From the NCBI GenBank assembly GCA_015680905.1, contig CM027381.1, positions 65,027,501 to 65,091,500 of the forward strand: a DNA stretch of 64,000 nt. The letters are read 5' to 3'. Under the pieces are notes generated by a model. It ran no database searches, had not been told where the DNA came from, and was given only the letters and a program-made list of their open reading frames with translations. Positions within the stretch are counted from its first letter, which is position 1. Every line of letters starts with the position of its first letter. A program made the translations under genes and the position numbers. Source of the stretch: Coptis chinensis. Taxonomy: Eukaryota > Streptophyta > Magnoliopsida > Ranunculales > Ranunculaceae. Shown here in pieces: positions 31,893-43,955 of this stretch.

Positions 31893-32137
31893 CAATCATA
31901 CAAATCGGTAATCAAAATATTCCGACATGTCCTTCCTGAACCACTTCTTGTACTGCTTAGGTGAGACTACACTAGGGGATGAGTTTTTTGGCCCATCTAA
32001 GATGCCTGAAACCTTCATCCATGTCTCAAGGTGTTTGTCCCATGTGTACTGTCTCACAAAATCGATAATCCCAAGAACCAGTTTGTGTTTCTCCTCGTCC
32101 ACCCCACGACCAGTAAGAAATAATCCATTACGTCAAT
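31893..32137 (-). pseudogene. FAB1/PIKfyve-type phosphoinositide kinase, C-terminal fragment
   Basis: Minus-strand translation gives VMDYFLLV near 32110-32135, then after a frameshift DEEKHKLVLGIIDFVRQYTW, DKHLETWMK and SPKQYKKWFRK. This is the end of the catalytic domain of plant 1-phosphatidylinositol-3-phosphate 5-kinase (MDYSLLVGV and the metal-binding IID motif). Only about 75 residues of a very large protein are present and the frame is broken just before DEEK. It is a gene fragment, not a working gene. The type I PIP5K family is a less likely source because the QYTWDKHLE text fits FAB1 better. Confidence 0.85.
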
Positions 32138-32650
32138 ATATAGATTGTCAACAATGAATTAGATATATTATCCGGCCGACCGTGCCCAACTGAATGACTT
32201 TGCACAAAATTTTTGGTTCTTCAAAGATACAGTGATATTTGAATCAATAATAGACTCGACTTTTAATAAAAAAGAAGAGTGTTGGTCTGAGGATGGAGAA
32301 GGAATACTTTGTACCTGACTACCTGTGCTAATTTGCTTCATTGTCTCCTACTGTTGGCATTTAGAGTGCACTTATGACCACGATTGATTTGGTACTATTG
32401 AGTACTATAGTGGTGTGCTATGTCATGTCTATCTTCTATGTTCAAGTAAATCTTTAGTTTGTACTTTGAACTTCATATAACCTACTGTTGCATGTTTCAT
32501 GTGTAGTTTTAAGTTGTCTACTTTGCAATATACCACACCAAGTAACTAGTTCCATATTAATTCACCTTTGATGCATATTGTTTATAGAAATTTCTTCTCT
32601 TTCACATCTTAAACCAAAGTTGTGTTTTAAGATACCACTCTTATAATACG
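32138..32650. other. AT-rich DNA, no gene recognised
   Basis: I see no family motif or repeat of note on either strand before the foldback begins at 32651. Confidence 0.3.
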
Positions 32651-32999
32651 TGATAAGCACCCAAAACTGTAATATAAAACCCCGTAGAGACATAACATCT
32701 TGGTTAATTATGTGATTAATAATCAAGAAATAATCGTATTTAATTTTCATGCTTTTGCAGGCTTGAGCAATCAACCCGAAAATGAGGATAAAAGCCAGTA
32801 TTTAATTCGCATTGATAAAGCCAGTATTTATAGACACCCTATTTTGTGCTTAAATACTGGCTTTTATCCTCATTTTCACGTTGATTGCTCAAACCTGCAA
32901 AAGTACAAAAATATGATTATTTCATGATTATTAATCACATAATTAACCAAAATGCTATGTCTCTACGGGGTTTTATATTACAGTTTTGGGTGCTTATCA
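32651..32999. repeat. Long inverted repeat made of two Athila LTR ends
   Basis: Arms of about 154 bp (32651-32804) and 149 bp (32851-32999) are near-perfect reverse complements around a 46-bp loop. Both outer ends are TGATAAGCACCC, the terminal sequence of the Athila-type LTRs here. The right arm is the start of a minus-strand 3' LTR next to its polypurine tract; the left arm is an inverted copy. The loop holds a third copy of AAAGCCAGTATTTA. A transcript would form a long hairpin. Confidence 0.88.
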
Positions 33000-33014
33000 C
33001 ACCACCCCAAAACA
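33000..33014 (-). other. Polypurine tract, element D
   Basis: On the minus strand GTTGTTTTGGGGTGGTG directly precedes TGATAAGCACCC, so an element with minus sense ends here. Confidence 0.7.
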
Positions 33015-34502
33015 ACACTTTGCTTGTCCTTAAGCAAAGAAGAGACATTAAAACAGATAAGTGACCAAAAATGTGTAGTCCTAACTAATTCTCATTTTGT
33101 AGAGTGTGATTGCAATGATCGTATGCAACAAGGTTTTAAACCATTAGGAATTCCCTAGTTGACGAGTTATAGCCTCGTGAGAGTTTTCCAGAGAAGATAC
33201 TCACAAACTTCACCTATACTACAATGACTCAGTAACAAAGGCTTGTTCCCTTAATTAATCTCAGATATCTATACATCTCCTTAGCGGGGAACGAGGATTT
33301 ATTCTTTTAAAACTCAAGTTAATATGCATACAATAATTAAAACATTTACATATGAACATGCATGCATACAGTGAACTTAACATTGAAATGTACAAGCAGG
33401 GCCGTTTTGGATCATTTGGAGAGTGTCCCTAAATAGGTTCTCACAGGTATGTGTTGAAACACAATTCACTCATAATTTTTCCACTCAGGTTTTGCTAACT
33501 TCAGTGTAGTGGCACACTTTTCCTCACATCTCAATGACAGTCAGAGGAGCCGAGGTCAATCAATCACGTCTACTACTTGTTATCACACCATCCTTCTCCT
33601 AATTGAGTTAGATGTCTTTATTAGGTATTATGGGCTTAGGTGGTGGTGTAGAAGAAAATGAGAATGGAAAATAAAAAATGATAAGTATGAGAGAATAAGG
33701 TCTTCAAGATATTTACACTAGAGAAATCATTGTTTTCTTTCCCTGCTTCTACATGAGTTTCCATACTTTGCTCTTTTAAGCTTTTGGACTCCTTTTGATT
33801 TGATTTTTGGGAGTTCTAACTTTTATTTTTTTGTTTTGCCTTATGGGAAACATAATTATATTTTTCTTTTCTTTTTCTTTCTAAAGCAAGTAACTGATTT
33901 TTATTTGGGACAAGTCTTTCTCTTTATTTTTCCACACTTCATCCTATTTCTCATACTCATCATTTAGGTGGGTTTATTTTATTTTGGGTTAATAGATAGG
34001 TAATGAATTGTTGGTGAAAGTGAAAGGTTTGATGAAAGGTTCAGTGGGGCGACTAGTAGTAAAATGTACATGTATGAATTTTTGGCTATATCGATCCAGA
34101 GAAGGCCTAAATTCTCGTCTAGGATTCGGATAGTGATAAAGTAAGTAGACGCGTGATTTTCTCTATTCGTAAAAACTACCCCTCTGTGTCATCACTCATA
34201 TATCACACATATTGATGATTTTTGGTTAGATTCTCACAGGATTAGTAATTTAAGTAGTCTAACCGTGGGTTCCAGAAACTTATTGCTATGTACAGTCAAT
34301 GATACTCAGTGCATGAATGCTCATGAAAAGATGTAAAACCTATTGCATACGTATTATCTTAAGTTTCTTAAGAACGAATCCTAATTAGAATGCTAATGTG
34401 AGATTTCTAGACAATTTTTATCACAGAAAAGGAAACAAGACTTTGTCACTAAATATGCTTATTCAGAAAAAGAAAATAAAGCTATATACAACCTTAAAAT
34501 TT

Positions 34503-34668
34503 GCATAATTACTTGAGAACCGTGAGCAAAATTACTTTAGAACATGTAGCAAGATAAAGAAATTACTTGAGAACTGTGAGCAAAATTACAAGCTTATTCA
34601 GAATGATGCTTAGCCCTTGAAGTACAAGATAAAGAAATTACTTGAGAACCGTGAGCAAAATTAGGGTT
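34503..34668 (+). repeat. Three-copy minisatellite
   Basis: AATTACTTGAGAACCGTGAG followed by CAAAATTA appears three times, twice with AAGATAAAGA ahead of it. Spacing is about 60-75 bp. Confidence 0.8.
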
Positions 34669-34690
34669 TGACATCTGCAACAGAAAGTTT

Positions 34691-35284
34691 TTCTAACCAA
34701 ATATATTACACAAAAAGGAAAAAGGATAGCACACCAAACAGAACTATATATAGTTAGATATATATACACATTCTCTCATCCTCTCGAGTGAAATGCATTT
34801 TCTTAGCATCGAGCCAATATATACTCACCTTGTATATATTCGTCTTGAGGATCTGACGTTAAAAGATACACTTTATATATATTCGTCTTGAGGATCTGAC
34901 ATTAAAAGACTCCTAATGTATATACTCATGTCTTTTACAATTCACCTTTGCGCTATTGCTACGCACAAAAGGATTTCGTGTAAGCCATCATATGTTACCT
35001 ACTAGGGATATGGGTAATGGATTCCACCAAGACCAACCCCTTTTGGAACGGTTTAAGGCTTATCCCTATGTACTAAAGGTAATATTAGTCCAACGCGCTC
35101 TGCGCAAGGACCAGGACATTATTGTCCTGCACCGTAGGCCCCCAAAATATAAAGGTGAAGCCACAGTCTAGCTAGATTGGGTTCGTTTATGAGTCGACAT
35201 GACAGTTGTCTAGGATCATTGCGATTGAAATGACTTCAATAGCCGTACCAATGATGGTAGCACGTTAATTTATTAACTAACTTT
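34691..35284. other. Spacer between elements D and A
   Basis: TATATATTCGTCTTGAGGAT is duplicated at about 34843 and 34880. A GC-richer patch follows at 34950-35165 with a 70-codon open frame that lacks an ATG start and has no recognised family. The bases ACTTT just left of the LTR end at 35285 would be one half of element A's target duplication, but the other half is not visible. Confidence 0.35.
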
Positions 35285-36593
35285 TGATAGTGTGAAAACA
35301 ATAGTTAAAACAGTACTAAATCATGCTAATCAATATATAATAATACTCTCAAATATCATGTGATAGAGGGAAGAGTAATTGTGTTCTCTACTCTTGCTTG
35401 TACGTAATTAAAACAAATCTAGACTAATTAAACTAATCCACTAATGAGAGAGTAATTCTTAAGCTATGAAAACATTAGATAATATTGAAAAACAGTAGAT
35501 TTAAATGATGAGAGAAGGATATAGAGAGGAGTAATCCACTATACGATTCGATTGGCTATTAGTTAGTCATCAAATTGCTTGTTTGATCCCTAGTGAACAC
35601 CAAAGTTGTCTCGAATCAAAGTTTCACTAGCATGAGAGTTTAACTTTACCATAAATCTTTTTGATGGTGGCTCTAAACTCTAGTTCAACTCTTATGATTT
35701 TTATCTCTAAACAATCATAAGAATTGAACTTGAAATGCTATTTATGCAAAACAATAATAAACTAAGAACTAATCATCCTCACATGACTTCATAAACCCCC
35801 TCTAATGGAGGTTTAGCCTTGTTTCATTAGAATCATATTAACTAAATAACAATAGAAAGACATAATATAAAATAAGAGAATTAAATATTGAAGAACTAAT
35901 CTTTTATTGATGGGGAATAATAGAGGCTACACTATAACTAATTACTTAACTAAACTAAAGAGGGGGAGAGAGAGTGAACCCTAATTTACAACTAAACTAA
36001 AGAGGGTAGTAGCCAAGTTTTGTTTAGCCTTAACTCTCTTTATATAGGAGAGGGTTAGGGTTACATTTTCGTGCATGGGCCAAAACGGGGACTTTGGGCC
36101 TCTAATGTGAGCCCAAAGTCCATTAGGTTAAGTCTAAAGAGGCCATAACTGCTAGAAATTAAATTAGTACCCATTTTGTCTATTTTATAGCTCTGATTGG
36201 GGCAAGGCTAGGTCTATTGGAAAGTTTATTCAGAGCCGGTCGTTTTGACATAATGTAGGCCCAATTCCAAGGCCCATGTCCAAAGATACGTCCATTTGAA
36301 GTTCTGTTGACTTTTCTATTCTTTTTCTACCCGAATTGACTTTGACTTCCCAGCTTTGACTGGGCTTGAAAACGTTTTTTCTTCTTGATTCTTGGGCTCT
36401 AAACATAGAACTCTTCTAGCAATCATCTTGACTCATTTTTCACGCAAAATAGCAACTTTAAGCACATAAACAGCTTCAAGACCTGGAATACACAAAAACA
36501 CGTAAACATTACTAACTCTTATTTATTATAAACATAATTGGCCTAAATGTAATACTACTAAGGGGCTTAAACTACACTTTTGGGTGCCTATCA
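35285..36593 (-). repeat. 3' LTR of element A
   Basis: This 1,309-bp LTR in minus sense starts TGATAGGCACCC and ends ACACTATCA, giving complementary termini TGATA/TATCA. It is colinear with the LTR of element C once C's insertion is ignored: both contain AGTCAAAGTCAATTCGGG, the CCGGCTC phrase, the TATATAAA box and CTAAACCTCCATTAGAGGGG. Confidence 0.85.
36039..36046 (-). promoter_or_regulatory. LTR TATA box, element A
   Basis: The minus strand reads CTCCTATATAAAGAGAG. The equivalent box in C is at 54758-54765. Confidence 0.65.
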
Positions 36594-36608
36594 CACCACC
36601 CCCAAACA
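36594..36608 (-). other. Polypurine tract of element A
   Basis: The minus strand reads GCTGTTTGGGGGTGGTG immediately before the LTR start TGATAGG. Confidence 0.85.
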
Positions 36609-39313
36609 GCATTATGCTTGTTCTCAAGCAAAAATGAAAAATAAAAACAGATAAGTGGCAAAAAATGTGGTCCTAACTAATCTCGTTTCGCAGAGTGCGA
36701 TTGCATTGACCATATGCAATAAGGCCTTAAACCACTAGGAATTCCTAGTGGACGAGTTATAGCCTCGTGAGAGTTTTCCAAAGAAAATACTCACAAACTT
36801 CATTTATACTACAAAGACTAAGAAATAAAAGTAATTGTTCCCTAATTTTATCTCAGAATCTATACATCTCATTAGCATTTAAACAAGGATCATCAATCTA
36901 ACTCCTAAATTAATATATGCGTAATAATCAAATCATCTTAAGATAAACAACTATACAATGAACTATACTATGAAATGCAATGGCATATCCGTTTATGAAA
37001 CTTTTTGGTAGCGTGCCTTAAGTAGGTTCTCACAAGGAATATGTCAAGACACATAACACTCTGATTTTTCCACTCAAGTTTGCTAACTCTAGTGTGTAGT
37101 GGGCATACATTTCTTTGCAATCTCAATGACAATCCAAGGAAGCTGAGGTCGGTCAAACACATCTACCACTTACTATCACACCAAATTAATCCTAATTGAG
37201 CTAGAGGTCTTTATTAGGTGATACGGGGCTGAGGTGATGGTTTAAGAAGAAACATAATGGATATTCAAATAAACAAGTCTGAGCTAATAGGGTTTTCAAT
37301 TACATGTAACTAGATAAAACCTTGTTCTTATTTTGCTTCTACACTTAGTTTCCATCCTTAGCCTTTTTATTTTGGCTTTTTGACTCATTTATTATGTTTT
37401 TTTTGGAGTTTTTATTTTATTTTCTTTGGATGGAAACTTCTTTTCTTTTTCTTTTATGAACCAACTAACTAAATTTTTGTTTACACAGGTTTTTCTCTTC
37501 TTTTTTCTTCACTCATTCTATTTCTCAGACTTATCCAGATAGGTAGGCTAATTTTAATTATTTTTTTATTTTGTTTTATTGGGTAAAGGATTTGTGGTTT
37601 GTGAAAAGGCTAATGAAAAAGCTCAGTGGGGCGACTAGCGAAAAATATACTTAGGTTAGAATTTTTTGCTATATCGATCCAAAAAGGGCCTAAATTCTCG
37701 CTTATAATATGATATGGTGATCAAGCAAGTGGATGTGTGATTTCTCTATTCGGAATTTATTTATCCCTTGTGTCATCACTCAGATATTTCACTCTTATGA
37801 GATTTTTAGGTTAGATGCTCACAGGATATGTATTAAATATTCTAACCTAGGTCTCAGAAAAATACTGCCAAGTACAATCAAAGATGCTCATGCAAGATGT
37901 TCATGAAAAGATGCAATGACTATTACCTACATATTAATCTAAGTTTCAAAAATTAAATCCTAATTCAAATACTACGTGAGATTTCTAGACTAATATCATC
38001 ATGGAGAAGGGAACAACACCATTATCACTAAGTGCATAGTATAAACTATATTTATGATTTTTATACTTTTTATACGACAAATAATATGTAATATACAACC
38101 TAATATATATGCTTAAACATTTACAATATGTTTCTATACCACCCCCAAACAGAATCATTCTTTGTCCCTACAGTGTGGAATGAAAATAAAGGATAAAGAG
38201 TACCATAGAAACGTGTTTGTAAATGGTAGCACTTGTAAAAGAAGGTTAATCTATACTAATATAAATAAATAAAAACATACACAATTCCTATATGAGTTCC
38301 TTCCATTATAGAGATAACATAAAATAGTAAATAGCGCTTGGGACATAAACGGACTATATCATAAATAAAATAATACTATAAAATCACAAATCAAGTATGC
38401 GCATATCATGGATCCTATATAATTAGTTTCTGAAATTTCACAAAATAGGGACATTTCACGAAATTAAGGTACCTAATTACATTATGCATCAATATTTCGA
38501 TATTTATACATGCAATTTTAATACGTGAACGTACAATGTGTTAAAATTAAATATACCACTCCCAAACAATTTTGGAGAAGGGGTTTCATGAAATAATTCA
38601 AAACTAACTAACCTAGACTCTACAGGAGTAAACATGACAGGCAAAGAGTGGCAAAAAGTTTTGAAGTGAAAGACTAAAATACGCCACCCCCAAACAAAAT
38701 TTAAAAACTCTTTTTAAGTTTGAAAAAAATTTGTGGCCTATACTCCATTAAGGTGGTATTTTACAAAAATTTGGGTCTTTTAAAGTCAGATTCTCTAGAC
38801 TTACTAATACATGTTTATGTTTTTAATTTTTTAATTTCTATATGTTTGATTTTTGGAAAAACAAAATTATGATGAAGAATTAAAAATGGAACTCATGGTG
38901 TACTCCCATAATATAAGATTGGAATGGAGTACACTGAAGAATACTATGAGTCTTTTAAATTCAGATACTCGAGACTTTATCTAATATATATTAACATGCA
39001 GTTTACTATATATCAACAACTGAAATAGTTGTGGGTCTTTCCATAAATAATTATCATGGAATGCACCCCTAAACAGAATCAAGCACCAAGATTTTCTACA
39101 CCATGGCTTAGCGGAATGGGAGTGAAGTCTAATGGACCTAGAACTTAATCTAGCATGCAATTTCTTCTTTTTCCTCTAACGAAAGGGTCTCCAAGTAAAT
39201 GATTGTGAGGAAAAGAATGGTTGTGGAAAATACTTGGGATATGAATAAGTTTTAGAAGGAAAGGTTGGAAAAAATGAGAAAGTGTCAGGTGGCTTGTCCT
39301 TGGGTATTACTTC
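36609..39313 (-). other. 3' untranslated region of element A
   Basis: No coding region was found in 2.7 kb. On the minus strand the PPT-like TTTGGGGGTGG recurs, with small variations, at about 38138-38151, 38555-38569, 38684-38697 and 39065-39076. The part 36609-38150 is shared with elements B and D, while 38150-39313 is not seen elsewhere in the window. Confidence 0.65.
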
Positions 39314-40165
39314 TTAACCAGATGGGTTTATAAAGTCATGAAGCACAGGAGGAACAAGAAGATTTAGTGCAAACTGAAGATGTCTTTGAAAATGTGGAGA
39401 GAGGGGAATCGAGGTGGTGGTAAATGATTTGTATTTATTAGGGATTAGCTCAGGTAAATGATGGTCGGGTGGTGCTCTAGGTAGTTCTGGAGAGGGTGGA
39501 TCATCACAGGCTCTTAGAAACTCGTCGAATTCCTCATCTAGGCTGTTCGCATCCACATAATTATGCTATTTATCTTCATCTTTAAGGAATTCATTTATCT
39601 CTTCTATTGTGAGATTGACTCCATCTATCATAGGGTCAGAAGGTAGGGTGGAAAATTTTTCTTCTAATTCAGTTATGTTCAAGAAGTAGAAATTATTATC
39701 TTTGTCTTCTTCTACTAGGGTGGGGACTAAGGCGTCGGTCGTACTAATGTTAGATACAAAACTCTCAATAGACTTCATTTCTCCTTCTACAGGCAAACCT
39801 AGTTGTCCATGCTTGAGTCTAAATATGTTAATTTCTACAGATAGATTTCCAAAGGAAAGAGTCATTGATCCATCCCGGCAATTAATTTGGGCATTGGCAG
39901 TTGCCAAGAAAGGATGCCCTAAGATGATGAGAATAAAATCATGAGCAACTTTTGTGTCAAGAATAACGAAGTCGGCTGGGTAGTAAAAATCTTGAACTTT
40001 AACTAGAATGTTTTCAACTATGCCTTTGGGATGCTTAATAGAACGATCGGCTAACTGCAAAGTCATTTTGGTCGGTTTAAGTTCGTGGAGACCTAATTGT
40101 TTATATAAATAAAAAGGGAGTAAGTTAACACTCGCCCTTAGGTCTAGTAGTGCAGTTGTTATGAA
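39314..40165 (-). pseudogene. Element A protease and short C-terminal ORF
   Basis: Near 40115-40160 the minus strand encodes LLDLRASVNLLP where B and C have LLDLGASVNLLP and LDLGASINLLP, so the glycine of the aspartic protease active site is replaced by arginine. The domain continues with LADRSIKHPKGIVENILVKV and ILGHPFLATANAQINCRDGS in the frame 40066-39566. A stop follows. A separate 80-codon frame (39556-39314) with a Pro-rich middle (PPSPELPRAPPDHHLP) resembles nothing in B or C. Confidence 0.8.
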
Positions 40166-40258
40166 GTTATCGCCTAAGGTGCATTGTACAGTAGGACGAC
40201 CAGGGTCCTTATACTTAACAATTTTGTTATGTTCAGATAAAGAGGGATATTGTTCAGT

Positions 40259-42271
40259 TCAGAAAGCTTCTTTGGGTATATTGGTTTTCCTCTTCGTAGT
40301 GCACAACTCTTTTAGAAACTTAGCGTGTCCAGGTAGACTTTTTATAGCATCTAGAAAAGGTAGGTTTATAGTCAGACTTTTAAACACTTCCCTAATATCA
40401 TCAAAATTCTCGTCCTCTTTAGACATAACTAGTCTCTGGGGAAACAGTGATTTTTCTCTATACTTAGCATAAAGGTCAACAGTAGTATTAACCTTGTTTT
40501 TATCTTTTGCCGTTTTCCAACTAGGTTTCCATATTGGAACCTCTACAGGTGTAGGATCATCAATTTCTATTAAGGTTTCCCCTTTTGGTTGTGGTTGGAC
40601 TGGAACTTCTATAGTTGTTTGGTATTCAGTTTCTATGATAGTATTTGGTATGGTTTTATTTTTAGTTTGCGGGCAAACTTTAGGCATAGTCACTTGGTTA
40701 TCAACTACCTTACCCGAACGAAGGGTAGTAACTGCCTGTAGGTCCCCTTGGTTTATATTACTATTACATTGAATACTATTTACTTCGAAGGCAATGTTTG
40801 TTGACTTAGGATTAGGCACAACTTAACCTGGAAACACGCCTGTTTGGTTATTATTTTGGTTAGGAGACAACTCAAGTACCTTTTGGCACAATGCCTGTAT
40901 CATATTATTTTGTTGTTGTTGGTTTTGTAGCATGGTTAATAATAAGTCATCTTTTGATGGGTTAGCCAGTTGTGCGATAATAGAAGGGGTTACTGGAACT
41001 AAGGTTTGTTGAGTGTTAATGTCTGGATGTTGATAGTTCTAGGTCAGGGGCACTAAACTTCTATTCTGGTCACCTAATTGTCCTTATCCTAGATGTTGGT
41101 TAAATTGGTGGAAGTTTGTAGTGGGCTTAACGTTTTGATAATTAAAGCATGGAGGTGTAGGTTGTTGTTGTTGATTATAAATAATGTTTTGCCTCCATTG
41201 TGTGTTAGGGTTGTTATTAAAAGAGCATACATTGTCTGGTTGTGGTGGTGGATGTTCATGGACAAGAGGACAATAGAAGTTAGAATGCTCAGGCCTAAAA
41301 CATAAATTGCAACGAGAAAAGTTTATACTCATGAAAGGAATGGGTTTCACTTCTTGTTTATTTACAGAAAGAGCATCTACCTTACGAGTGAGGGATTCTA
41401 TTAAAGTTCTAAGTTCATGATCTGGTTTAACCTCAAACATATACTGGTTGCCTTAGCTGTAGAAGAAGAAGGAATGGAGCGGGAGTAATCGTTACCTCCC
41501 CAATTGTTACTTTTCTTGGATTGATTATCTAGAAAGTTAAAAGCATCTGTGGCTCCTTTACCTAGGAAATTTCCTCCATTCATGATATTTAAAGTCTCTT
41601 TATGATGTTGGGATAAGCTTTTGAAGAAGGCACGAACTAGTGTGTCTTTATCAAGATTATGATGTGGACATTCTACTAGAAGATCAGTGAAACAATTCCA
41701 AGCCTCAGAAAAGAATTCTTGAGGCTTTTGGTGAAAGAAATGAATATGTGATAGCATTTCAATTCATCAGTCTTCTGTTGCGGGTAAAATTGTTCCATAA
41801 ATAATTCTACTAGTTTTTCCCATGTATTGACAGAGTTCGACTTTTGTGTTGTTACCCAAGCAGCCGCTTTGTCAGCTAGGGTGAAAGGAAACACCCTGAG
41901 CTTTATTTGTTCAAGTCTTACGTTAGGATGATGAAATATAGTAAGAACTTGTTGTATCTTATGTAAATGTTGATAAGGCTTCTCATGGTCTAACCCATGG
42001 AAAACAGGTAGCATATTAAATATATTTGGGGGGATTCTAAAATCTCCCGTAGTATCTGTAAGAATTATGCAGGGCTCAGGTCCATCGTTTAAAGCCTTAT
42101 AGAAATCAATGAGGGGTATCTCTACTATTTCTTCATCCATTGCTACAAATGTAGTGTAGGTGGTGTAGGTGGTGTGTGTGTTGTGATTGGTGAATTTCTA
42201 GATAGAAAATTATTAATACGTTTACGATAAACTAATATAACAAGTTTATGCGTACTAGATCTTAATCTCAT
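40259..42271 (-). pseudogene. Element A gag
   Basis: The ATG at 42271 (MRLRSSTHK) is in frame with the second ATG at 42140 and matches the MRLRSGKSK start in C. The core reads GDFRIPPNIFNMLPVFHGL, HEKPYQHL, LRVFPFTLADKAAAWV and LVELFMEQFYPQQKTDELK, typical Athila gag. A frameshift near 41750 leads to 41757-41401 and then to 41440-41084, which holds the knuckle C-NL-C-FRPE-H-SNFY-C. Piece 40819-40259 has LRSGKVVDN and LYAKYREKSLFPQRL and ends at the gag-protease junction. Confidence 0.85.
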
Positions 42272-42958
42272 GCAAGTTGTAAGTCTAATAGGCAAGTCCT
42301 AACGAGCATGCAAAAATAGCCTGCTTATTACTAGAAATAGAATCCTCTGACAGTAAATTTGAAGATGTATAGAGGTATTACCTGGAGCGTCCTTGCTACA
42401 TGTATAAATAGCGTTTTCAACAGCCTTGAACACGTCTAGTGTTACTTGAACAATTATTCGAGTATTGGTCCTAGTACACGAGGTGGATAGTGAAGTTTTG
42501 TAAAAAGATTAACCTTATTAGTCCAAGAGTTTTAAGAATTAGGTTAAGACTTTTTACTATATATGGGCTTTGTGTTGGGCCTTGATGTTAGGCCTATGAA
42601 ACGGGCTTTGGTAGTGGGTGGGCTTACTAACTAATATTAATAAATTTTTTTTTGTATTTTTGTATCAAACCAACGGCGAGGCTACCTAAGAATTGAGGGA
42701 GGTTGTATGTGCGTGCACTTTCCTTAATTAGATAACCCCAATTCTTTGAGTTTTCTAGACACTGTAAAGTATGAAATTTTTTTTATGCAATTACTAGAGT
42801 GGTTGGGCATACGAGTACCATACGAGTACTGTACTGTACTCATGACCTAATGTTGCAGTTAGTATAAACAAATAAATCTATTCTACTTCAAATAGGGTGC
42901 GAGCGCGCTTATGAATAGGCTATATATATATTCATAAATTTAAAGGAACTACGCTTAT
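42272..42958 (-). other. Leader region of element A
   Basis: No gene is present. In minus sense it includes AAGCGCGCTCGCACCCTA at about 42885-42901, close to the GAGCGCGCCCG motif found ahead of gag and the extra ORFs in B and C. A TATATATATA run lies near 42920. The expected TGGCGCC PBS is not found. Confidence 0.5.
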
Positions 42959-43955
42959 TTGCCACCACCAAAGGAAATGTGGGACTTCTATTGTCCTCTT
43001 GTCCATGAATAACCACCACCACAACCAGAAGATGTCTGTGCTTTTAATATACCTAATGCACCTTGGAGACAAAATCCTAAACTTAGTTGGTGTAATAATC
43101 ACCATCAAGGAGCACCTCTAGGTTTTAATAATCAAAATGTTAGGCCCACCAATAACTACAATCAATATCAACCAAGGTAAGGACAATGACAAGGTAATTA
43201 TAATAATAACATTAGAAGTTTAGTCCCGATAAATAACAACTATCAAAATCCACCCGTTAATAATCAACGTGAAATAGTTCTTGTTACACAACCCGTGGCA
43301 ACTCAACCTTCCCAATCTGATAGATTTGATGCATACATGCAAACTTAACAACATATATTACTAGCAATCCAACAATCCATCCAACAATTATCCCAAGAAA
43401 AAACCTAACAAAAAGGCGTGTTTCCAGGTCAACCTGTACTTAATCCAAAATCAACAAACACTACTTTTGAATTAACAGGTAATACTAGTAATGAAAATTT
43501 AATACAAGGAGAATTAAAGGCTGTAACTACTCTCCGTTCAGGGAAAGTGGTTGACAACAAAGTAATAATGTCTGAGGATTCCCCACAAACTAATAAAGAT
43601 AAAGGAACCTTATAATTACCTTAGTTGAAACTGAAGGTCCTACCACTGTAGAAGTACCAATTAAATCTCAACCTAAGGGGAAACCGACAACAGTTAAAGA
43701 AAAGGGCAATACTCTTATTGACCCTTATGCTAAATATAGGAAAAACCCCCCCATTTCCCTAGAGACTAGCTATGCTAAAGAAAGACGATAATTTTGATGA
43801 GATTAGGGAAATTTTCAAAAATTTGACTATAAACCTACCTTTCCTTGATGCAATAAAACGTCTTCCAAAACACGTTAAGTTTCTTAAAGATTTGTGCATC
43901 ATAAAGAGGAAACCAAACATACCTAAAGAAGCCTTCTTAACATAACAGTTTCTGT
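42959..43955 (+). pseudogene. Element B gag, 3' part only
   Basis: It begins at the end of the knuckle (text DFYCPLVHE) and has an Asn/Gln-rich stretch, SQSDRFDAYMQT and IQQSIQQLSQEK. The open frame 43418-43615 holds NTSNENLIQGELKAVTTLRS, and NLTINLPFLDAIKRLPKHV lies in a later frame. At least six stops or shifts interrupt it. Confidence 0.8.

Larger units (their letters stand above)
33000..34690 (-). mobile_element. Element D: 3' untranslated remnant of an Athila-type element
   Basis: This is colinear with 36594-38150 (same strand) and with the reverse complement of 51485-52849. All share GACGAGTTATAGCCTCGTGA or its shortened form, CAGTGGGGCGACTAG and CGATCCAGA-type phrases. It has no coding region. 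The upstream part of the element is missing, so only the 3' region and the LTR start remain. Confidence 0.75.
35285..42958 (-). mobile_element. Element A: Athila-type gypsy element with gag-protease only
   Basis: Minus sense. It has a leader (42271-42958), gag, protease, a short extra reading frame, a 2.7-kb 3' region and a 1.3-kb 3' LTR. No RT, RNase H or integrase is present. Its gag is the same family as in B and C. The 5' LTR and PBS are missing because the element is cut at the junction with element B near 42958. It could be a natural gag-only derivative or a deletion product. Confidence 0.8.

Noticed and set aside
32651..32999. MITE with terminal inverted repeats
   Set aside because: The arms begin at LTR termini and the right arm joins the expected polypurine tract, so LTR-end inversion explains it better than a DNA transposon.
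34956..35171. A 70-codon open frame in the spacer between D and A
   Set aside because: It begins at TTG rather than ATG and matches no family I know. It may be part of an unknown repeat, but coding is not supported.
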